DNA of 64,000 nt from Ornithinibacillus bavariensis (GCF_018333235.1 NZ_BORP01000005.1:245524-309523), one strand, 5' to 3'; shown: positions 44,141 to 53,406, counted from the first letter of the stretch. Notes: generated by a model not told the origin, from the sequence alone. Program-made: numbers and translations.

Positions 44141-44194
44141 AAAAAAAGACAGAATGAATAAATACTTAAATATTTATTCATTCTGTCTTTTTTT
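44141..44194. terminator. Very strong bidirectional terminator
   Basis: About 23-bp perfect stem AAAAAAGACAGAATGAAT... with its exact complement and a 6-nt loop, with A and T runs at the two ends, just after the small membrane protein gene. Confidence 0.9.
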
Positions 44195-44408
44195 ATTTAC
44201 TAACCGTGAGTTTGTTAACCGTTATTCTAGAAAGAGCAAACGATATAATAATAACAATTACTGTACCGACCAACACACTGATGGAACTATTTAGTATGTG
44301 TACTCTATTAACGATAAAGCTAATTAAAGAAACATACATTACAAAAAATAAAATAGTCAAAAGTAGGTTAATTATTTTTCTATTTATGTTTAACACCACC
44401 TTTAGCAA
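44193..44408 (-). CDS. Small membrane protein, two helices, up to 71 aa
   Basis: Two hydrophobic segments (LLLTILFFVMYVSLISFIV and VLVGTVIVIIISFALSRI) joined by a short loop, with basic ends. Unrecognised. The start is uncertain: TTG 44408 has no ribosome binding site, while AAAGGTGG lies a few codons inside the frame with no ATG at a proper distance (two GTG codons overlap it). The tight link to the strong terminator supports a transcribed gene. It is separated by 152 bp from the secreted-protein gene and may belong with it. Confidence 0.5.
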   Translation of the reverse strand: MLKVVLNINRKIINLLLTILFFVMYVSLISFIVNRVHILNSSISVLVGTVIVIIISFALSRITVNKLTVSK

Positions 44409-45040
44409 CTTAAATATTTTATTATAATATACACCAACTTTATTTGTTTGGATAGTAGTTCCCTATAACTAACTTAGTAATAATTCTTAATCTTATATAT
44501 TTTAGGATATCAAACTACAGTATAGCTAAATTAAAAGCGCTTGACTAAACTTTAAGTTTAGAAGTAATAATTACATTTTTCTGCTCATATCACTTTGCGA
44601 TTATTGTTATCACTGTGGCCTAATAGCATCGATGACGATGCAGACTCCAGTCTGTTAGACTTAGAAAGTTTTTTCAAAGTTATTCGACCTTAACAGTTTT
44701 AATTTTCCCAACCCTTTCTACAAATATTTCTGCTATACTATAAAATATACTATAAATTCGCAATCTTTTACCTGAACCAAAATTTAATGTTTTTATGCTA
44801 AAGGGTATCCAATGTTAGACAGTTATAATAAAACTGGTCTAGATGGAACAACTAATTCTGGTATGGCAATCAGCTGATGGTTAACAGTTCATAGCTAAAA
44901 AGAGAAATTGAAAATAGAGGCTGTCGAAGAGTTAGAAGCAATAAATGATATTTATGGACCTTTTGATATATTTTTTAGTTGTTTAGAATAAGTTACTTCT
45001 AAAAATACCAGTATATGAGGATTTTGAAGAGGAGGATAAT

Positions 45041-45239
45041 ATGACTAATAAAATTATCTAATCAACTAAGAATGGCCGTTATATTGCCCGTGTTCTTTGT
45101 TACTGTCATTTTCTTATTATGTACATGGAATTTTTTTATTAATAAGGAAGTTAGTTATCTGACAGAAAGATGCTATTCAGATGGTGGTTATCCAAATCTA
45201 CAATTATTTATTTTTGATTATTCCTTTTCTTGTGAATGA
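45041..45239 (+). pseudogene. Frameshifted small membrane protein gene
   Basis: A strong GAGGAGG stands before ATG 45041, whose frame stops after six codons (MTNKII). Shifting frame just before 45057 opens SNQLRMAVILPVFFVTVIFLLCTWNF, a membrane segment, followed by FINKEVSYLTERCYSDGGYPNLQLFIFDYSFSCE and a stop at 45237-45239. A single-base loss or gain explains it. An internal ATG at 45072 could still give a 55-aa product but has no ribosome binding site. Confidence 0.55.
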
Positions 45240-45453
45240 GAATATTAATATACCCTTTTGGGAGATATCTCAATAAAATAAAATTATTTATTTGATAAAA
45301 GAATCGAACCTGCTTTTCAATATGAATGGAATGAACTCCTAGCCAATGAAGCGCTACCTTCTTTGGCTCTTTCGCAGTATCATCTTAAAGCCTTTCGACA
45401 AATGTTTACGTTCCTAAGTGGTAAACAATATATTTACCCATCGTAAAACCCAC

Positions 45454-45490
45454 AAAAGGATTCAGTACCTATGGTACCGAATCCTTTAAA
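45454..45490 (-). terminator. Terminator of the Otn/TRAP operon
   Basis: Minus-strand stem AAAGGATTCGGTACC / GGTACTGAATCCTTT with a short loop, followed by T-rich sequence, directly after otnC. Confidence 0.85.
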
Positions 45491-45492
45491 AT

Positions 45493-46092
45493 TTATGAAT
45501 TTATTAGGAGAGCTTTTTCATTTCGAAGCTCCCATGCAATTCTAGCACTTTCCTCTAGTTCTTCTAGTACGTAGAAAGCAGAAATTAAATCCTGATCGCC
45601 TACAATAGGACCATGATTTTGTAATAGATAGCCATCACTATCATTCACACGTTCCTTGAATAATGAAAATAATTCCTCAGAACCTGGCTTTGCATAAGGT
45701 ACTAATCCTACTGTTCCGAGTTTCATTCGTAGATATGGTGTGTAGTTTGGAATAACATCTGTAACATTATCATGTTCCAAACAAGACCATAGCGTTGAAT
45801 AGAAACTATGGGTATGAAGTACCGACTTAATTCGAGAATCTTTTTCATAAAGAGCCATATGCAGTGGGAGTTCTTTACTAGGTTTGATCCCACTAATATG
45901 ATTACCGTTTAAATCTACAACAGAAAAGCTGCTTTCAGTCAAATTCCCGAAACAAGTACCGCTAGCTGTAATATAAATCTTATCCTCGTGCATAAAGCTT
46001 AAATTTGCAGATGATCCTGTTGCTTTATTTCTATCAAACAGGACTTTACCTACCCAAATCGCATCGTTCAGTTTTTGTTCAAAATTGGACAT
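45493..46092 (-). CDS. otnC: 3-oxo-tetronate 4-phosphate decarboxylase (class II aldolase family)
   Basis: A 199-aa class II aldolase/adducin protein. The metal and catalytic residues are visible: Glu74 (SKELPLH), His93 and His95 (LHTHSFYST), His160 (LQNHGPIVG). Next to an OtnK-type kinase this is most likely OtnC, which converts 3-oxo-tetronate 4-phosphate to dihydroxyacetone phosphate and CO2. Its ATG lies 1 nt after the otnK stop, with AAAGGAGG inside the otnK 3' end. Last gene of the operon. Confidence 0.87.
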   Translation of the reverse strand: MSNFEQKLNDAIWVGKVLFDRNKATGSSANLSFMHEDKIYITASGTCFGNLTESSFSVVDLNGNHISGIKPSKELPLHMALYEKDSRIKSVLHTHSFYSTLWSCLEHDNVTDVIPNYTPYLRMKLGTVGLVPYAKPGSEELFSLFKERVNDSDGYLLQNHGPIVGDQDLISAFYVLEELEESARIAWELRNEKALLINS

Positions 46093-46093
46093 T

Positions 46094-47365
46094 TCAATCC
46101 TCCTTTGTTAACTTAGCAGCTCGCAGGAAGAAATCTTTTTGCCCAAAGTTTCCTGACTTTAAAACTAGCCTTAAATCTTTATTTTTAAGTGGTACCATAA
46201 TTGGTACACCTGGTGCAATGCTCTCGCCGATTTGATACGAATCATATCCGAGAATCTTCGTAACTGCACCTGATGTTTCCCCACCAGCAACAATAATACG
46301 ATTGTAGCCATTCTCAACAGCTTTCGTCGCTAAGTATGCTGTGGTTTGTTCCAATAAATGAGATACTTTTTCTGTACCAGCTGACTGTGCTTTCTTAACA
46401 TTTTCAGGCTTATCTGAGCTATATACAAGTACAGCATCATCATTAGAAGCTTGTACGTGATCCCAGATTTCTTCTTTTGTTTGGGTGCCATTTCCTAAAT
46501 CAATCGGATTAATTTTAATATATTTACCATTATTGTCTTTAAATGTATCAATTTGATCTAATGTTGCTTGGGAACAGCTACCAGCTAAAATGATTGCTTT
46601 CCCCTTTGTTGAACGAATAAGTTTTTCAGATACATGATTGCTCTCTTTATTATGTTTTTTTCCAAGTGCTGTCATGAGTCCAGACCCGCCTGTTAATAAC
46701 TGGAGGTCTCCGAACAGTTCAACAATCTTCTCTGCATGTGTTTCTTCCATATAATCAGGAATAATGTAGAAACGTTCATGTTCAAGCGCAAAATCTTCTA
46801 CTATTTTTAAAATTTTCTCGTTTTCCATCTCGAGAATTTCATGATTGAGCTTTAATGAAGGGTACTTCCCTTGTGGCTCCATTAATTTTGCTAAATCCGA
46901 TTCCCACATTGGTGTTAGTGGGTGGAAGCGCATATGCGTTTCATTTAACGGAACACCATTTACGATTAAGTGACCATCCTTTACAATTCTTCCATTTACC
47001 GGTAAAGCAGGAGCGAGCACTGTATATGGAATATCATATTTTTCAAGAACCGCATCGATTATTGGGCCAATATTCCCTTCTTTTGTTGAATCAAAAGTAG
47101 AACAATATTTCACATATAATTGAGATGCACCGTTATTTTTCAACCATTCGAAAGCCTCTAGTGATTGTTGTACAGCTAACGTCGTTTCTTCTGTTCTTGT
47201 TTTCAATGCGATGACAATAGCAATATTCTCCTTGGTATCGAAATGTTCTTCAGCAGGCGTACCATTAAATAAATATGTTTTTATTCCTTGCTGAACAAGA
47301 AAGGACGCAGCATCACTCGCACCTGAGAAGTCGTCTGCGACTATACCTAAAACAATTTTCCCCAC
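46094..47365 (-). CDS. otnK: 3-oxo-tetronate kinase (DUF1537 family)
   Basis: A 423-aa four-carbon acid sugar kinase. The N-terminal substrate domain begins GIVADDFSGASDAASFL and the C-terminal nucleotide domain contains VAGGETSGAVTKILG, both diagnostic of this family. It phosphorylates 3-oxo-tetronate at C4. The frame opens with TTG 47389, but GTG 47365 has AAAGG about 9 nt upstream and gives the compact family start (MGKIVLGIVADD). Context: TRAP transporter upstream, OtnC downstream. Confidence 0.88.
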   Translation of the reverse strand: MGKIVLGIVADDFSGASDAASFLVQQGIKTYLFNGTPAEEHFDTKENIAIVIALKTRTEETTLAVQQSLEAFEWLKNNGASQLYVKYCSTFDSTKEGNIGPIIDAVLEKYDIPYTVLAPALPVNGRIVKDGHLIVNGVPLNETHMRFHPLTPMWESDLAKLMEPQGKYPSLKLNHEILEMENEKILKIVEDFALEHERFYIIPDYMEETHAEKIVELFGDLQLLTGGSGLMTALGKKHNKESNHVSEKLIRSTKGKAIILAGSCSQATLDQIDTFKDNNGKYIKINPIDLGNGTQTKEEIWDHVQASNDDAVLVYSSDKPENVKKAQSAGTEKVSHLLEQTTAYLATKAVENGYNRIIVAGGETSGAVTKILGYDSYQIGESIAPGVPIMVPLKNKDLRLVLKSGNFGQKDFFLRAAKLTKED

Positions 47366-47398
47366 ACTATCATGCCTTTCTATATTCAATATTAATAT

Positions 47399-48658
47399 TT
47401 AGTAAAGTAAATGCGTAATTGCTGGTACAAATGCTACTAAGATAGCAATGAAAATCATAATGATCCAGAACGGAATCAATTTCCTCGATAACTCCAAGAT
47501 TGGAACTTTGGAAATGTTGCTGGCTACATACATTGCTGTACCAACTGGTGGTGTTAATAGTCCGATTGTTAATGTGATAACCATTACAATACCAAACTGC
47601 ACAAGGTCCATACCCAAACTCGTCGCAACTGGAACAAGAATAGGTGTTAGCAGTAGAATAGCTGGACTACTATCTAAGAACATTCCAACCACTAGAAGAA
47701 GTCCAATGATAATCAATATAATAATGGTAGGATTATCTGTAATACCCAATAAAGCATTCGTTACTTTTTGCGGAACTTGTTCACTCGTTAATAACCAACC
47801 GAATAAAGATGTTGCCGCAATGATTGAAGTAATTACCGCTGTACTAAGAGCAGCTTCATAGAAAATTTTTGCAAAGTCTTTGATTTTAATTTCTTTATAA
47901 ACAAATACTCCGATAATTAATGCATAAACAGATACAACAGCTCCACCTTCCGTAGCAGTGAATATACCTCCTCGGATCCCTACAATAATAATGATAGGCA
48001 TAAGAAGCGCCCAGAAAGCAGCTTTAAATTTCTTCCACACATTTGCCCAAGAGAAACTACCTTCTTTCGGATAGTTCCTAATTCTAGCAATAATATAGCA
48101 GTAAATCATGAAACCGACTGCGATTAATAGCCCAGGTATGATCCCAGCCATAAATAAATCACCAATGGAAGCCTGTGAACTCGCACCATATACAATTAGT
48201 GCAATACTCGGCGGAATGATCAGTCCAATACTTCCTGCAGATGCAACAAGGGCTGCTGAAAATCCCGGGTCATAATTTCTTTTCTTCATTTCAGGAACCA
48301 TAATCGATCCTAATGCTGCAGTATCTGCAACCCCAGAACCAGAAACTCCACCTAACACAACACCAGACACACTAACTACTTGTGACAATGCTCCTCGAAA
48401 CCCGCCAACGATGGATAAGGCAAAATCAACAATTCTTCTCGTAATACCACCGTGACTCATAATTGCACCAGCCAACATAAACAACGGAATAGCCATTAAG
48501 GAGAAAGAATCAAGCGAAGTGAAAAATCTTTGTGCTAACAATTCAATCGGTAATCCTGTGTAATAAATTGCACCGATAGAAGAGATGGCTATAACAAATG
48601 CTATAGGGACGCCTAAGATGAGTAAACCTAAGAACACACCAAATAATATACTAGTCAT
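47399..48658 (-). CDS. TRAP transporter large permease (DctM family)
   Basis: A 419-aa membrane protein with about 12 helices, typical of DctM: FTSLDSFSLMAIPLFMLAGAIM, GVSGSGVADTAALGSIMVPEM, GLIIPPSIALIVYGA and GLLTPPVGTAMYVASNI. It is the ion-coupled channel of the uptake system and overlaps dctQ by 4 nt. Substrate inferred to be a C4 sugar acid from the catabolic genes downstream. Confidence 0.93.
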   Translation of the reverse strand: MTSILFGVFLGLLILGVPIAFVIAISSIGAIYYTGLPIELLAQRFFTSLDSFSLMAIPLFMLAGAIMSHGGITRRIVDFALSIVGGFRGALSQVVSVSGVVLGGVSGSGVADTAALGSIMVPEMKKRNYDPGFSAALVASAGSIGLIIPPSIALIVYGASSQASIGDLFMAGIIPGLLIAVGFMIYCYIIARIRNYPKEGSFSWANVWKKFKAAFWALLMPIIIIVGIRGGIFTATEGGAVVSVYALIIGVFVYKEIKIKDFAKIFYEAALSTAVITSIIAATSLFGWLLTSEQVPQKVTNALLGITDNPTIIILIIIGLLLVVGMFLDSSPAILLLTPILVPVATSLGMDLVQFGIVMVITLTIGLLTPPVGTAMYVASNISKVPILELSRKLIPFWIIMIFIAILVAFVPAITHLLY

Positions 48659-49134
48659 GAATTAGGCATCTCCTTTCCTTTTAAATCTTGAATCATATTG
48701 CTAATTACAAAATAAACGATGAGAACTCCCGATATTGGAATAATAATATATACAAATTCCATAGGTAATGATAAGGAAGGACTGTTTTGACCACTTCCAA
48801 TTTCCATCATTTTTAATCCACTGAATGTAAATAGAACCCCAAAGCCAGCAACTAAAATATTAATAATGAATTGTAAAACCTTTTTCGCATTAGCTGGCAC
48901 ACTTTTTAGTAATATATCAAGTGCGATATGCCCTAATGTCTTTACCCCTACTGCCATTCCAAGTATCGACATCCAAATAAATGTGTATCTACCCAATTCT
49001 TCTGTCCATGTGAAGGGACTACCAAATATATACCTTGAAATAACTTGTGCCGTAATAGCTAAAACCATAGCGAGCATTAATAACCCTAACACGTAGTAAA
49101 GGACTCTCATGATTACATGATCGACTTTCTGCAT
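48655..49134 (-). CDS. TRAP transporter small permease (DctQ family)
   Basis: A 159-aa protein with four membrane helices and the DctQ motif VISRYIFGSPFTWTEELGRYTFIWMSILG. Start ATG 49134 with AGGGGG. It sits between the binding-protein and large permease genes, the usual TRAP order. Confidence 0.92.
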   Translation of the reverse strand: MQKVDHVIMRVLYYVLGLLMLAMVLAITAQVISRYIFGSPFTWTEELGRYTFIWMSILGMAVGVKTLGHIALDILLKSVPANAKKVLQFIINILVAGFGVLFTFSGLKMMEIGSGQNSPSLSLPMEFVYIIIPISGVLIVYFVISNMIQDLKGKEMPNS

Positions 49135-49207
49135 TTCCGAACCCCCTAAATCTTTTCATAAAGTCAGAGAGAGTAAAGGATTCCTTTACTCCCACAATGA
49201 ATATCAA

Positions 49208-50215
49208 CTATTTTTTAGCCTCTAAGATTTTGTTATATAAATCGATGTCTACCGTTTTTGCAAATTTCTCATGTGCAGCTTTTGCAGCTTCAGCAAATTC
49301 AGCTACATTTGGCTCGACAACTTGTAAACCTTCTTCTTTCATTTTTTCAAGAATTTTTCCGGTTTCCTCTTTCACTAAATTGTTTTCAAATTCAGTTGCA
49401 GCATCACCAGCTTTCTTGATAATTTCTTGTTGCTCTGCAGTCAACTTAGAGAATGTATTTTCACTCATAGCTAGTGTTACATATTCATACTTGTGAGCGG
49501 TTAGAGAAAGATATTTTTGTACTTCATGAATTCTCCCACCATATGTGAATGGAATTGGATTTTCTTGCGCTTCGATAGTTCCTTGCTCAAGCCCTGTGTA
49601 CACTTCATTCCATGCCATTGTTGTTGGAGCTGCTCCCATTGCATTCCATGTGTCTTCCATTGCTTTAATTTCAGGAATTCTAATCTTTAATCCTTTAACA
49701 TCTTCAAGTGTTTCAATTGGCTTATTTGCTGTTACGTGTCTTGGTCCACGATCCCACCAGTTTAAGATACGAATGTTAGAAGACTCTAGTACTCTATCAG
49801 CGATTTCTTGACCAACTTCACCGTGAACAACTTTGTTATATTCTTCTTCATTTTCTAGTAAATATGGTAATTCTAGTAATTGGATAGAAGGCTCAAAGTT
49901 ACTTAATACACCTGCAATTAAAGCAAAGTCAATTGTTCCCATTTGCATACCTTCTGCCATATCTCTGTCTCCACCAAGTGTAGAGTTTGGATAAATTTCA
50001 ACAGTCATGGAACCATCAGATAATTTCTCAACTTCTTCTTTGAACTTCAATGCTCCCTCATGCCATAGATCGCTTTCAGATTGAATATGACCTAATTTAA
50101 GAACAACCTGTTCGCCATCCTTAGCTTTTGATCCTTTTGAATCTCCCCCAGAACATCCTGCAAGAACTGCACTAATTAATATTAAAAGTAGTGCTCCATA
50201 AAGTAATTTTTTCAT
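49208..50215 (-). CDS. TRAP transporter substrate-binding lipoprotein (DctP family)
   Basis: A 335-aa DctP protein. Lipobox LAGC with Cys21; then KLGHIQSESDLWHEGALKFKEEVEKLSDG, the ligand-contact region LPYLLENEEEYNKVVHGEVGQ, and VKGLKIRIPEIKAMEDTWNAMGAAPTTMAWNEVYTGLEQGTIEAQENP, where the Arg (KIRIP) binds the substrate carboxylate. It fits an acid-sugar ligand. Second gene of the operon. Confidence 0.93.
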   Translation of the reverse strand: MKKLLYGALLLILISAVLAGCSGGDSKGSKAKDGEQVVLKLGHIQSESDLWHEGALKFKEEVEKLSDGSMTVEIYPNSTLGGDRDMAEGMQMGTIDFALIAGVLSNFEPSIQLLELPYLLENEEEYNKVVHGEVGQEIADRVLESSNIRILNWWDRGPRHVTANKPIETLEDVKGLKIRIPEIKAMEDTWNAMGAAPTTMAWNEVYTGLEQGTIEAQENPIPFTYGGRIHEVQKYLSLTAHKYEYVTLAMSENTFSKLTAEQQEIIKKAGDAATEFENNLVKEETGKILEKMKEEGLQVVEPNVAEFAEAAKAAHEKFAKTVDIDLYNKILEAKK

Positions 50216-50231
50216 ATTAACTTCCCCCTAA

Positions 50232-51257
50232 TTATTTTTCTACTTCTATAATTACTTTTACTACATTTTCTTTCTTTTCATCTAAAATACTTAAGCCATG
50301 TTCCGTTTCCGCAAACGGTAATCTTTGGGTAATAAAGGCGTTTAAATCAAGACCTTCATTCACCATTTCCATCGCTTTCTCGAAGTCCTTTGTTTCGTAT
50401 GTCATTGCACCAAACAACGAAATTTCATTAAAGACAAAGTTGTATGTATTAACAGGGATTTTTTCTGTAATCATGGCAACAATACCAACTTCCCCGCGAC
50501 GTCTTGTCATTGATGAAGCTTGGTCGACAATTCCAGGTGCTCCTGCACAAACTAATGCAACATCAACACCTCTACCATTCGTGAGTTCTTTTACTTTTTC
50601 AACAACATCTACTTCTAATGGATTCAGTGCAAGTGTTGCACCTTGCTGTAACGCCATATCTAGATTGAATTGTTGGGTATCTGTACAAATGATATTTTTA
50701 TAACCTGCTTCTCTTGCAGCAACTAAAGTTAATAAACCAATTGTTCCTGAGCCTAAGATAGCAATCGTATCTTTCTCAGAAACTGAAATTCTATCAATAG
50801 CATGTACCGCTACAGCTAATGGCTCAATTAGAGTTCCTAGCTCATAAGAAATGTTATCACCAATTTTATAAACAACCTCTTCCGGTGCATTGAAATATTC
50901 AGCAAATGTTCCAATCCATCCTGGTGTTCCAGGTGCCTTCTTATTTAAACATAGATTCACTAAGTCTTTTTCACAATATTCACATTCCCCACATCCAATA
51001 TGTGGTTCAACTGTAACACGATCCCCTACTTTAAATTTTGTCACGTTTTTTCCTACTTCGACTATATCACCTGCAACTTCATGCCCTAAAATAACAGGAG
51101 GCTTTCTAAAAGCATGGGTGCCTTTATATAAGTGTAAGTCCGAACCGCAAACCCCTACGGTTTTAACCTTTATTAAAACTTCATTGTCTTTTATTCTTGG
51201 AACATCGATGTCTTTTATCTCTACTTTGCATTCATCGACAACGTAAGCTGCTTTCAT
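50232..51257 (-). CDS. Zinc-dependent medium-chain dehydrogenase (sorbitol/threonine dehydrogenase-like)
   Basis: A 341-aa MDR enzyme. Catalytic zinc ligands Cys37 (GVCGSD), His59-Glu60 (GHE) and a Glu in LIEPLAVAVH; structural zinc Cys89, 92, 95, 103; NAD Rossmann motif GSGTIG at 169-174. First gene of the Otn operon, so it probably oxidises the C4 acid sugar (tetronate) to the 3-oxo acid used by OtnK. Known pathways use LtnD/DenD-type enzymes for that step, so the zinc enzyme is an unusual substitute. Alternatively it oxidises a longer sugar acid. Confidence 0.88.
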   Translation of the reverse strand: MKAAYVVDECKVEIKDIDVPRIKDNEVLIKVKTVGVCGSDLHLYKGTHAFRKPPVILGHEVAGDIVEVGKNVTKFKVGDRVTVEPHIGCGECEYCEKDLVNLCLNKKAPGTPGWIGTFAEYFNAPEEVVYKIGDNISYELGTLIEPLAVAVHAIDRISVSEKDTIAILGSGTIGLLTLVAAREAGYKNIICTDTQQFNLDMALQQGATLALNPLEVDVVEKVKELTNGRGVDVALVCAGAPGIVDQASSMTRRRGEVGIVAMITEKIPVNTYNFVFNEISLFGAMTYETKDFEKAMEMVNEGLDLNAFITQRLPFAETEHGLSILDEKKENVVKVIIEVEK

Positions 51258-51304
51258 GTATAACCCTCCGTTTGATTTTTTATTCCTCTATATTTTATGT
51301 ATAA

Positions 51305-51320
51305 CATAAAACGCTTTCAA
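51305..51320 (-). promoter_or_regulatory. Candidate cre site (CcpA) upstream of the dehydrogenase gene
   Basis: Minus strand TTGAAAGCGTTTTATG, one mismatch from the pattern WTGNAANCGNWNNCAW. It lies about 50 bp before the start, where binding would repress. Confidence 0.5.
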
Positions 51321-51351
51321 CATAATTTCGATAAAAATACGTTTCAATTTG

Positions 51352-51374
51352 CGACATTTTGTAGTTTTATGTCG
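51352..51374. promoter_or_regulatory. Inverted repeat in the divergent Otn promoter region
   Basis: CGACAT - 11 nt - ATGTCG, centre-to-centre 17 bp, about 100 bp from each start. A candidate binding site for the divergent PrpR-type regulator. Confidence 0.4.
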
Positions 51375-51464
51375 AAATAAGAGTAACTTTTACATTAATT
51401 GTTTCAAATTTGAATGCCATGGTTGTATAATAATGTATGAAAATGAAAATTAGGAGTAAATGAA

Positions 51465-53231
51465 ATGAAAAATATAAAACTACTCGCAATCGCTCCTTAT
51501 AATGGATTAAAAGATCTAATATTAGAAGAGGCGAAAGCACGTAATAATTTGGATGTTGAGGTTCATGTTGCAGATATGCTAGAAGGGGTTGAGCTAGTAA
51601 AAACGTTACAGAACAAGGATTTCGATTGTATCATCTCACGTGCAGGAACGGCTGAATTAATTAGAGAAGTAACCGATACTCCTGTTATTGATATTAAAAT
51701 ATCTATTATTGATATGATCAGTGCAATTAAACTAGCAGAAAACTACTCTGGCTCCTATGCAGTCGTAGGATTTCGAAGTATTACTGAAAAGGCAGAAATT
51801 GTCCGAGAGCTGAACGATTATTCCATTGATATCCAAACCATTAACTCCTTATTAGAAATAGAAGGATATTTAACAGATTTAAAAATGAAAGGTGTCAGCC
51901 TCATTGTGGGTGACGTGATTACTTCAAGTAAAGCAAGAGAGCTTGGTCTAAACACTATCCTTGTTACCTCTGGAAAGGAAAGTGTTAAAAATGCATTCGA
52001 TGAAGTAGTGAATTTGTTAAAGCTTCTAGTAATTTTTGACCAAAAAAATATATTGATTAAAAAAATTATGGACTACTCGGAGATGGAATATATTGCATTT
52101 AATAAGGAAAGAAAGGTTGTCTTAACAAATATTAAAACGAAACGTCAATATTTCACAGACTTTGCTAAGGAGATAGTTGACCAACTATTCAAAGAAAAAG
52201 AATGTGAAATCATAAAAGAAATGGATAACAGTTTAACTTTAATACGCGGGAAATTGTTTGAATCCAACGAGGAAGTATATGCATGCTTTTACTTTAGAGC
52301 GATAAAACCTTCAACTAAATTAGCAGATCCAGCAATTACATTTCTAAATGTTTTTGATGAGTCTAAAACAAATCTAGAAACGATTCCAACCAACAATAAG
52401 CAGTTGTTAAAGGTAATAAAGGATGTAAAAAGCTATTCCAACGCAACCAACCCTTTATTACTAATCGGTGAAATAGGAACAGGGAAGGATTTCCTGGCAC
52501 ATGCCATTTATAAGAATGGTCCATATCAAAAAAGTCCATTAATCGTTATTGACGCAAAATATATGGATGAGAAGAAATGGTTGAACTTGATAAATAAAGA
52601 CAATTCCTTCTTAACAGAGAGTAACATTACAATCTATATGAAAAACTTGCAAATGCTAAACGAAGCCTGTCAGCAGTTATTGGAATCCTATTTTATCAAT
52701 ACGTATATTCATAAACGGAATCGATTTATCTTCTCTTTTGTTAATGGCTATTCCGATGTATTTGACAAAGGACCGTTTCTCCAATTCATACGTAATGAGC
52801 TAGGTGCTTTCCCTTTAGTAATGCCTACGCTAAATGATAGAAAAGAAGATATTTCCAGCCTTACTAGTTTATTTATGAGCGAGTTAATATTAAAGTACGG
52901 AAAACAAGTAGTCGGACTGGAACCTAAGGCGCTTCAGCTACTGCAAGAATTTAAGTGGACAAATCATATCGATCAATTAAAGAGGATTATTGAGGAATGC
53001 ATTATATTGACTGATACGTATTTCATCAGTGAAGAATCCGTTCAGAGTGTTCTTGCAAACGAAAGATTCCCTACTGCAAATACAACGACCTACTTAGATT
53101 TGCAAAAACCTTTGGACGAAATTAATAAGGACATTATTAACCTTGTTTTATCTGAGGAAGGGTTTAACCAGTCAAAGGCTGCGGAGCGGTTGGGCATTAG
53201 TAGGAGTACGTTGTGGAGGAAGTTGAAGTAG
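51465..53231 (+). CDS. PrpR_N-domain regulator with degenerate AAA+ domain and Fis-type HTH
   Basis: A 588-aa protein with the layout of a sigma-54 activator: PrpR_N sensor (about 5-190; APYNGLKDLILEEAKAR, DCIISRAGTAELIREV), a middle region (about 200-310), an AAA+ domain (from about 320; Walker A GEIGTGKDFLAHAI) and a C-terminal Fis HTH (NQSKAAERLGISRSTLWRKLK). The GAFTGA loop that touches sigma-54 is missing, the Walker B region is poor (SNITIYMKNL), and no -24/-12 promoter is seen in front of the divergent operon. It probably controls that operon with the housekeeping sigma factor. AGGAGT precedes ATG 51465. Confidence 0.85.
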   Translation: MKNIKLLAIAPYNGLKDLILEEAKARNNLDVEVHVADMLEGVELVKTLQNKDFDCIISRAGTAELIREVTDTPVIDIKISIIDMISAIKLAENYSGSYAVVGFRSITEKAEIVRELNDYSIDIQTINSLLEIEGYLTDLKMKGVSLIVGDVITSSKARELGLNTILVTSGKESVKNAFDEVVNLLKLLVIFDQKNILIKKIMDYSEMEYIAFNKERKVVLTNIKTKRQYFTDFAKEIVDQLFKEKECEIIKEMDNSLTLIRGKLFESNEEVYACFYFRAIKPSTKLADPAITFLNVFDESKTNLETIPTNNKQLLKVIKDVKSYSNATNPLLLIGEIGTGKDFLAHAIYKNGPYQKSPLIVIDAKYMDEKKWLNLINKDNSFLTESNITIYMKNLQMLNEACQQLLESYFINTYIHKRNRFIFSFVNGYSDVFDKGPFLQFIRNELGAFPLVMPTLNDRKEDISSLTSLFMSELILKYGKQVVGLEPKALQLLQEFKWTNHIDQLKRIIEECIILTDTYFISEESVQSVLANERFPTANTTTYLDLQKPLDEINKDIINLVLSEEGFNQSKAAERLGISRSTLWRKLK

Positions 53232-53406
53232 TGTGGGTGTGGGGGGATGACTGGACTTTGATTGTGTTGTTAACTAGTATTAAATTTGCAAAGGTAAGCT
53301 GGCAATTAGGTTTGACCTGGGTTTGTGCCGGCCAAATCGTGTTTAATTACTAATTTCACTATATTGATGAGAATGGTTCGTTGCTTATTCTAATTCCAAC
53401 TATTGA

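Larger units (their letters stand above)
44409..45492. other. 1.1-kb region of decayed DNA
   Basis: No intact gene. It contains a frameshifted small membrane protein gene (45041-45239) and short open pieces without starts, for example a frame from about 45280 to 45445 reading IEPAFQYEWNELLANEALPS, and a short piece near 44940-44990 (EAVEELEAINDIYGPFDIF). These look like gene remnants. The Otn operon terminator lies at its right end. Confidence 0.5.

Noticed and set aside
51258..51464. Sigma-54 (-24/-12) promoter for the Otn operon
   Set aside because: The best candidate (TGGCAT followed by TTTGA) lacks the -12 GC and the correct spacing.
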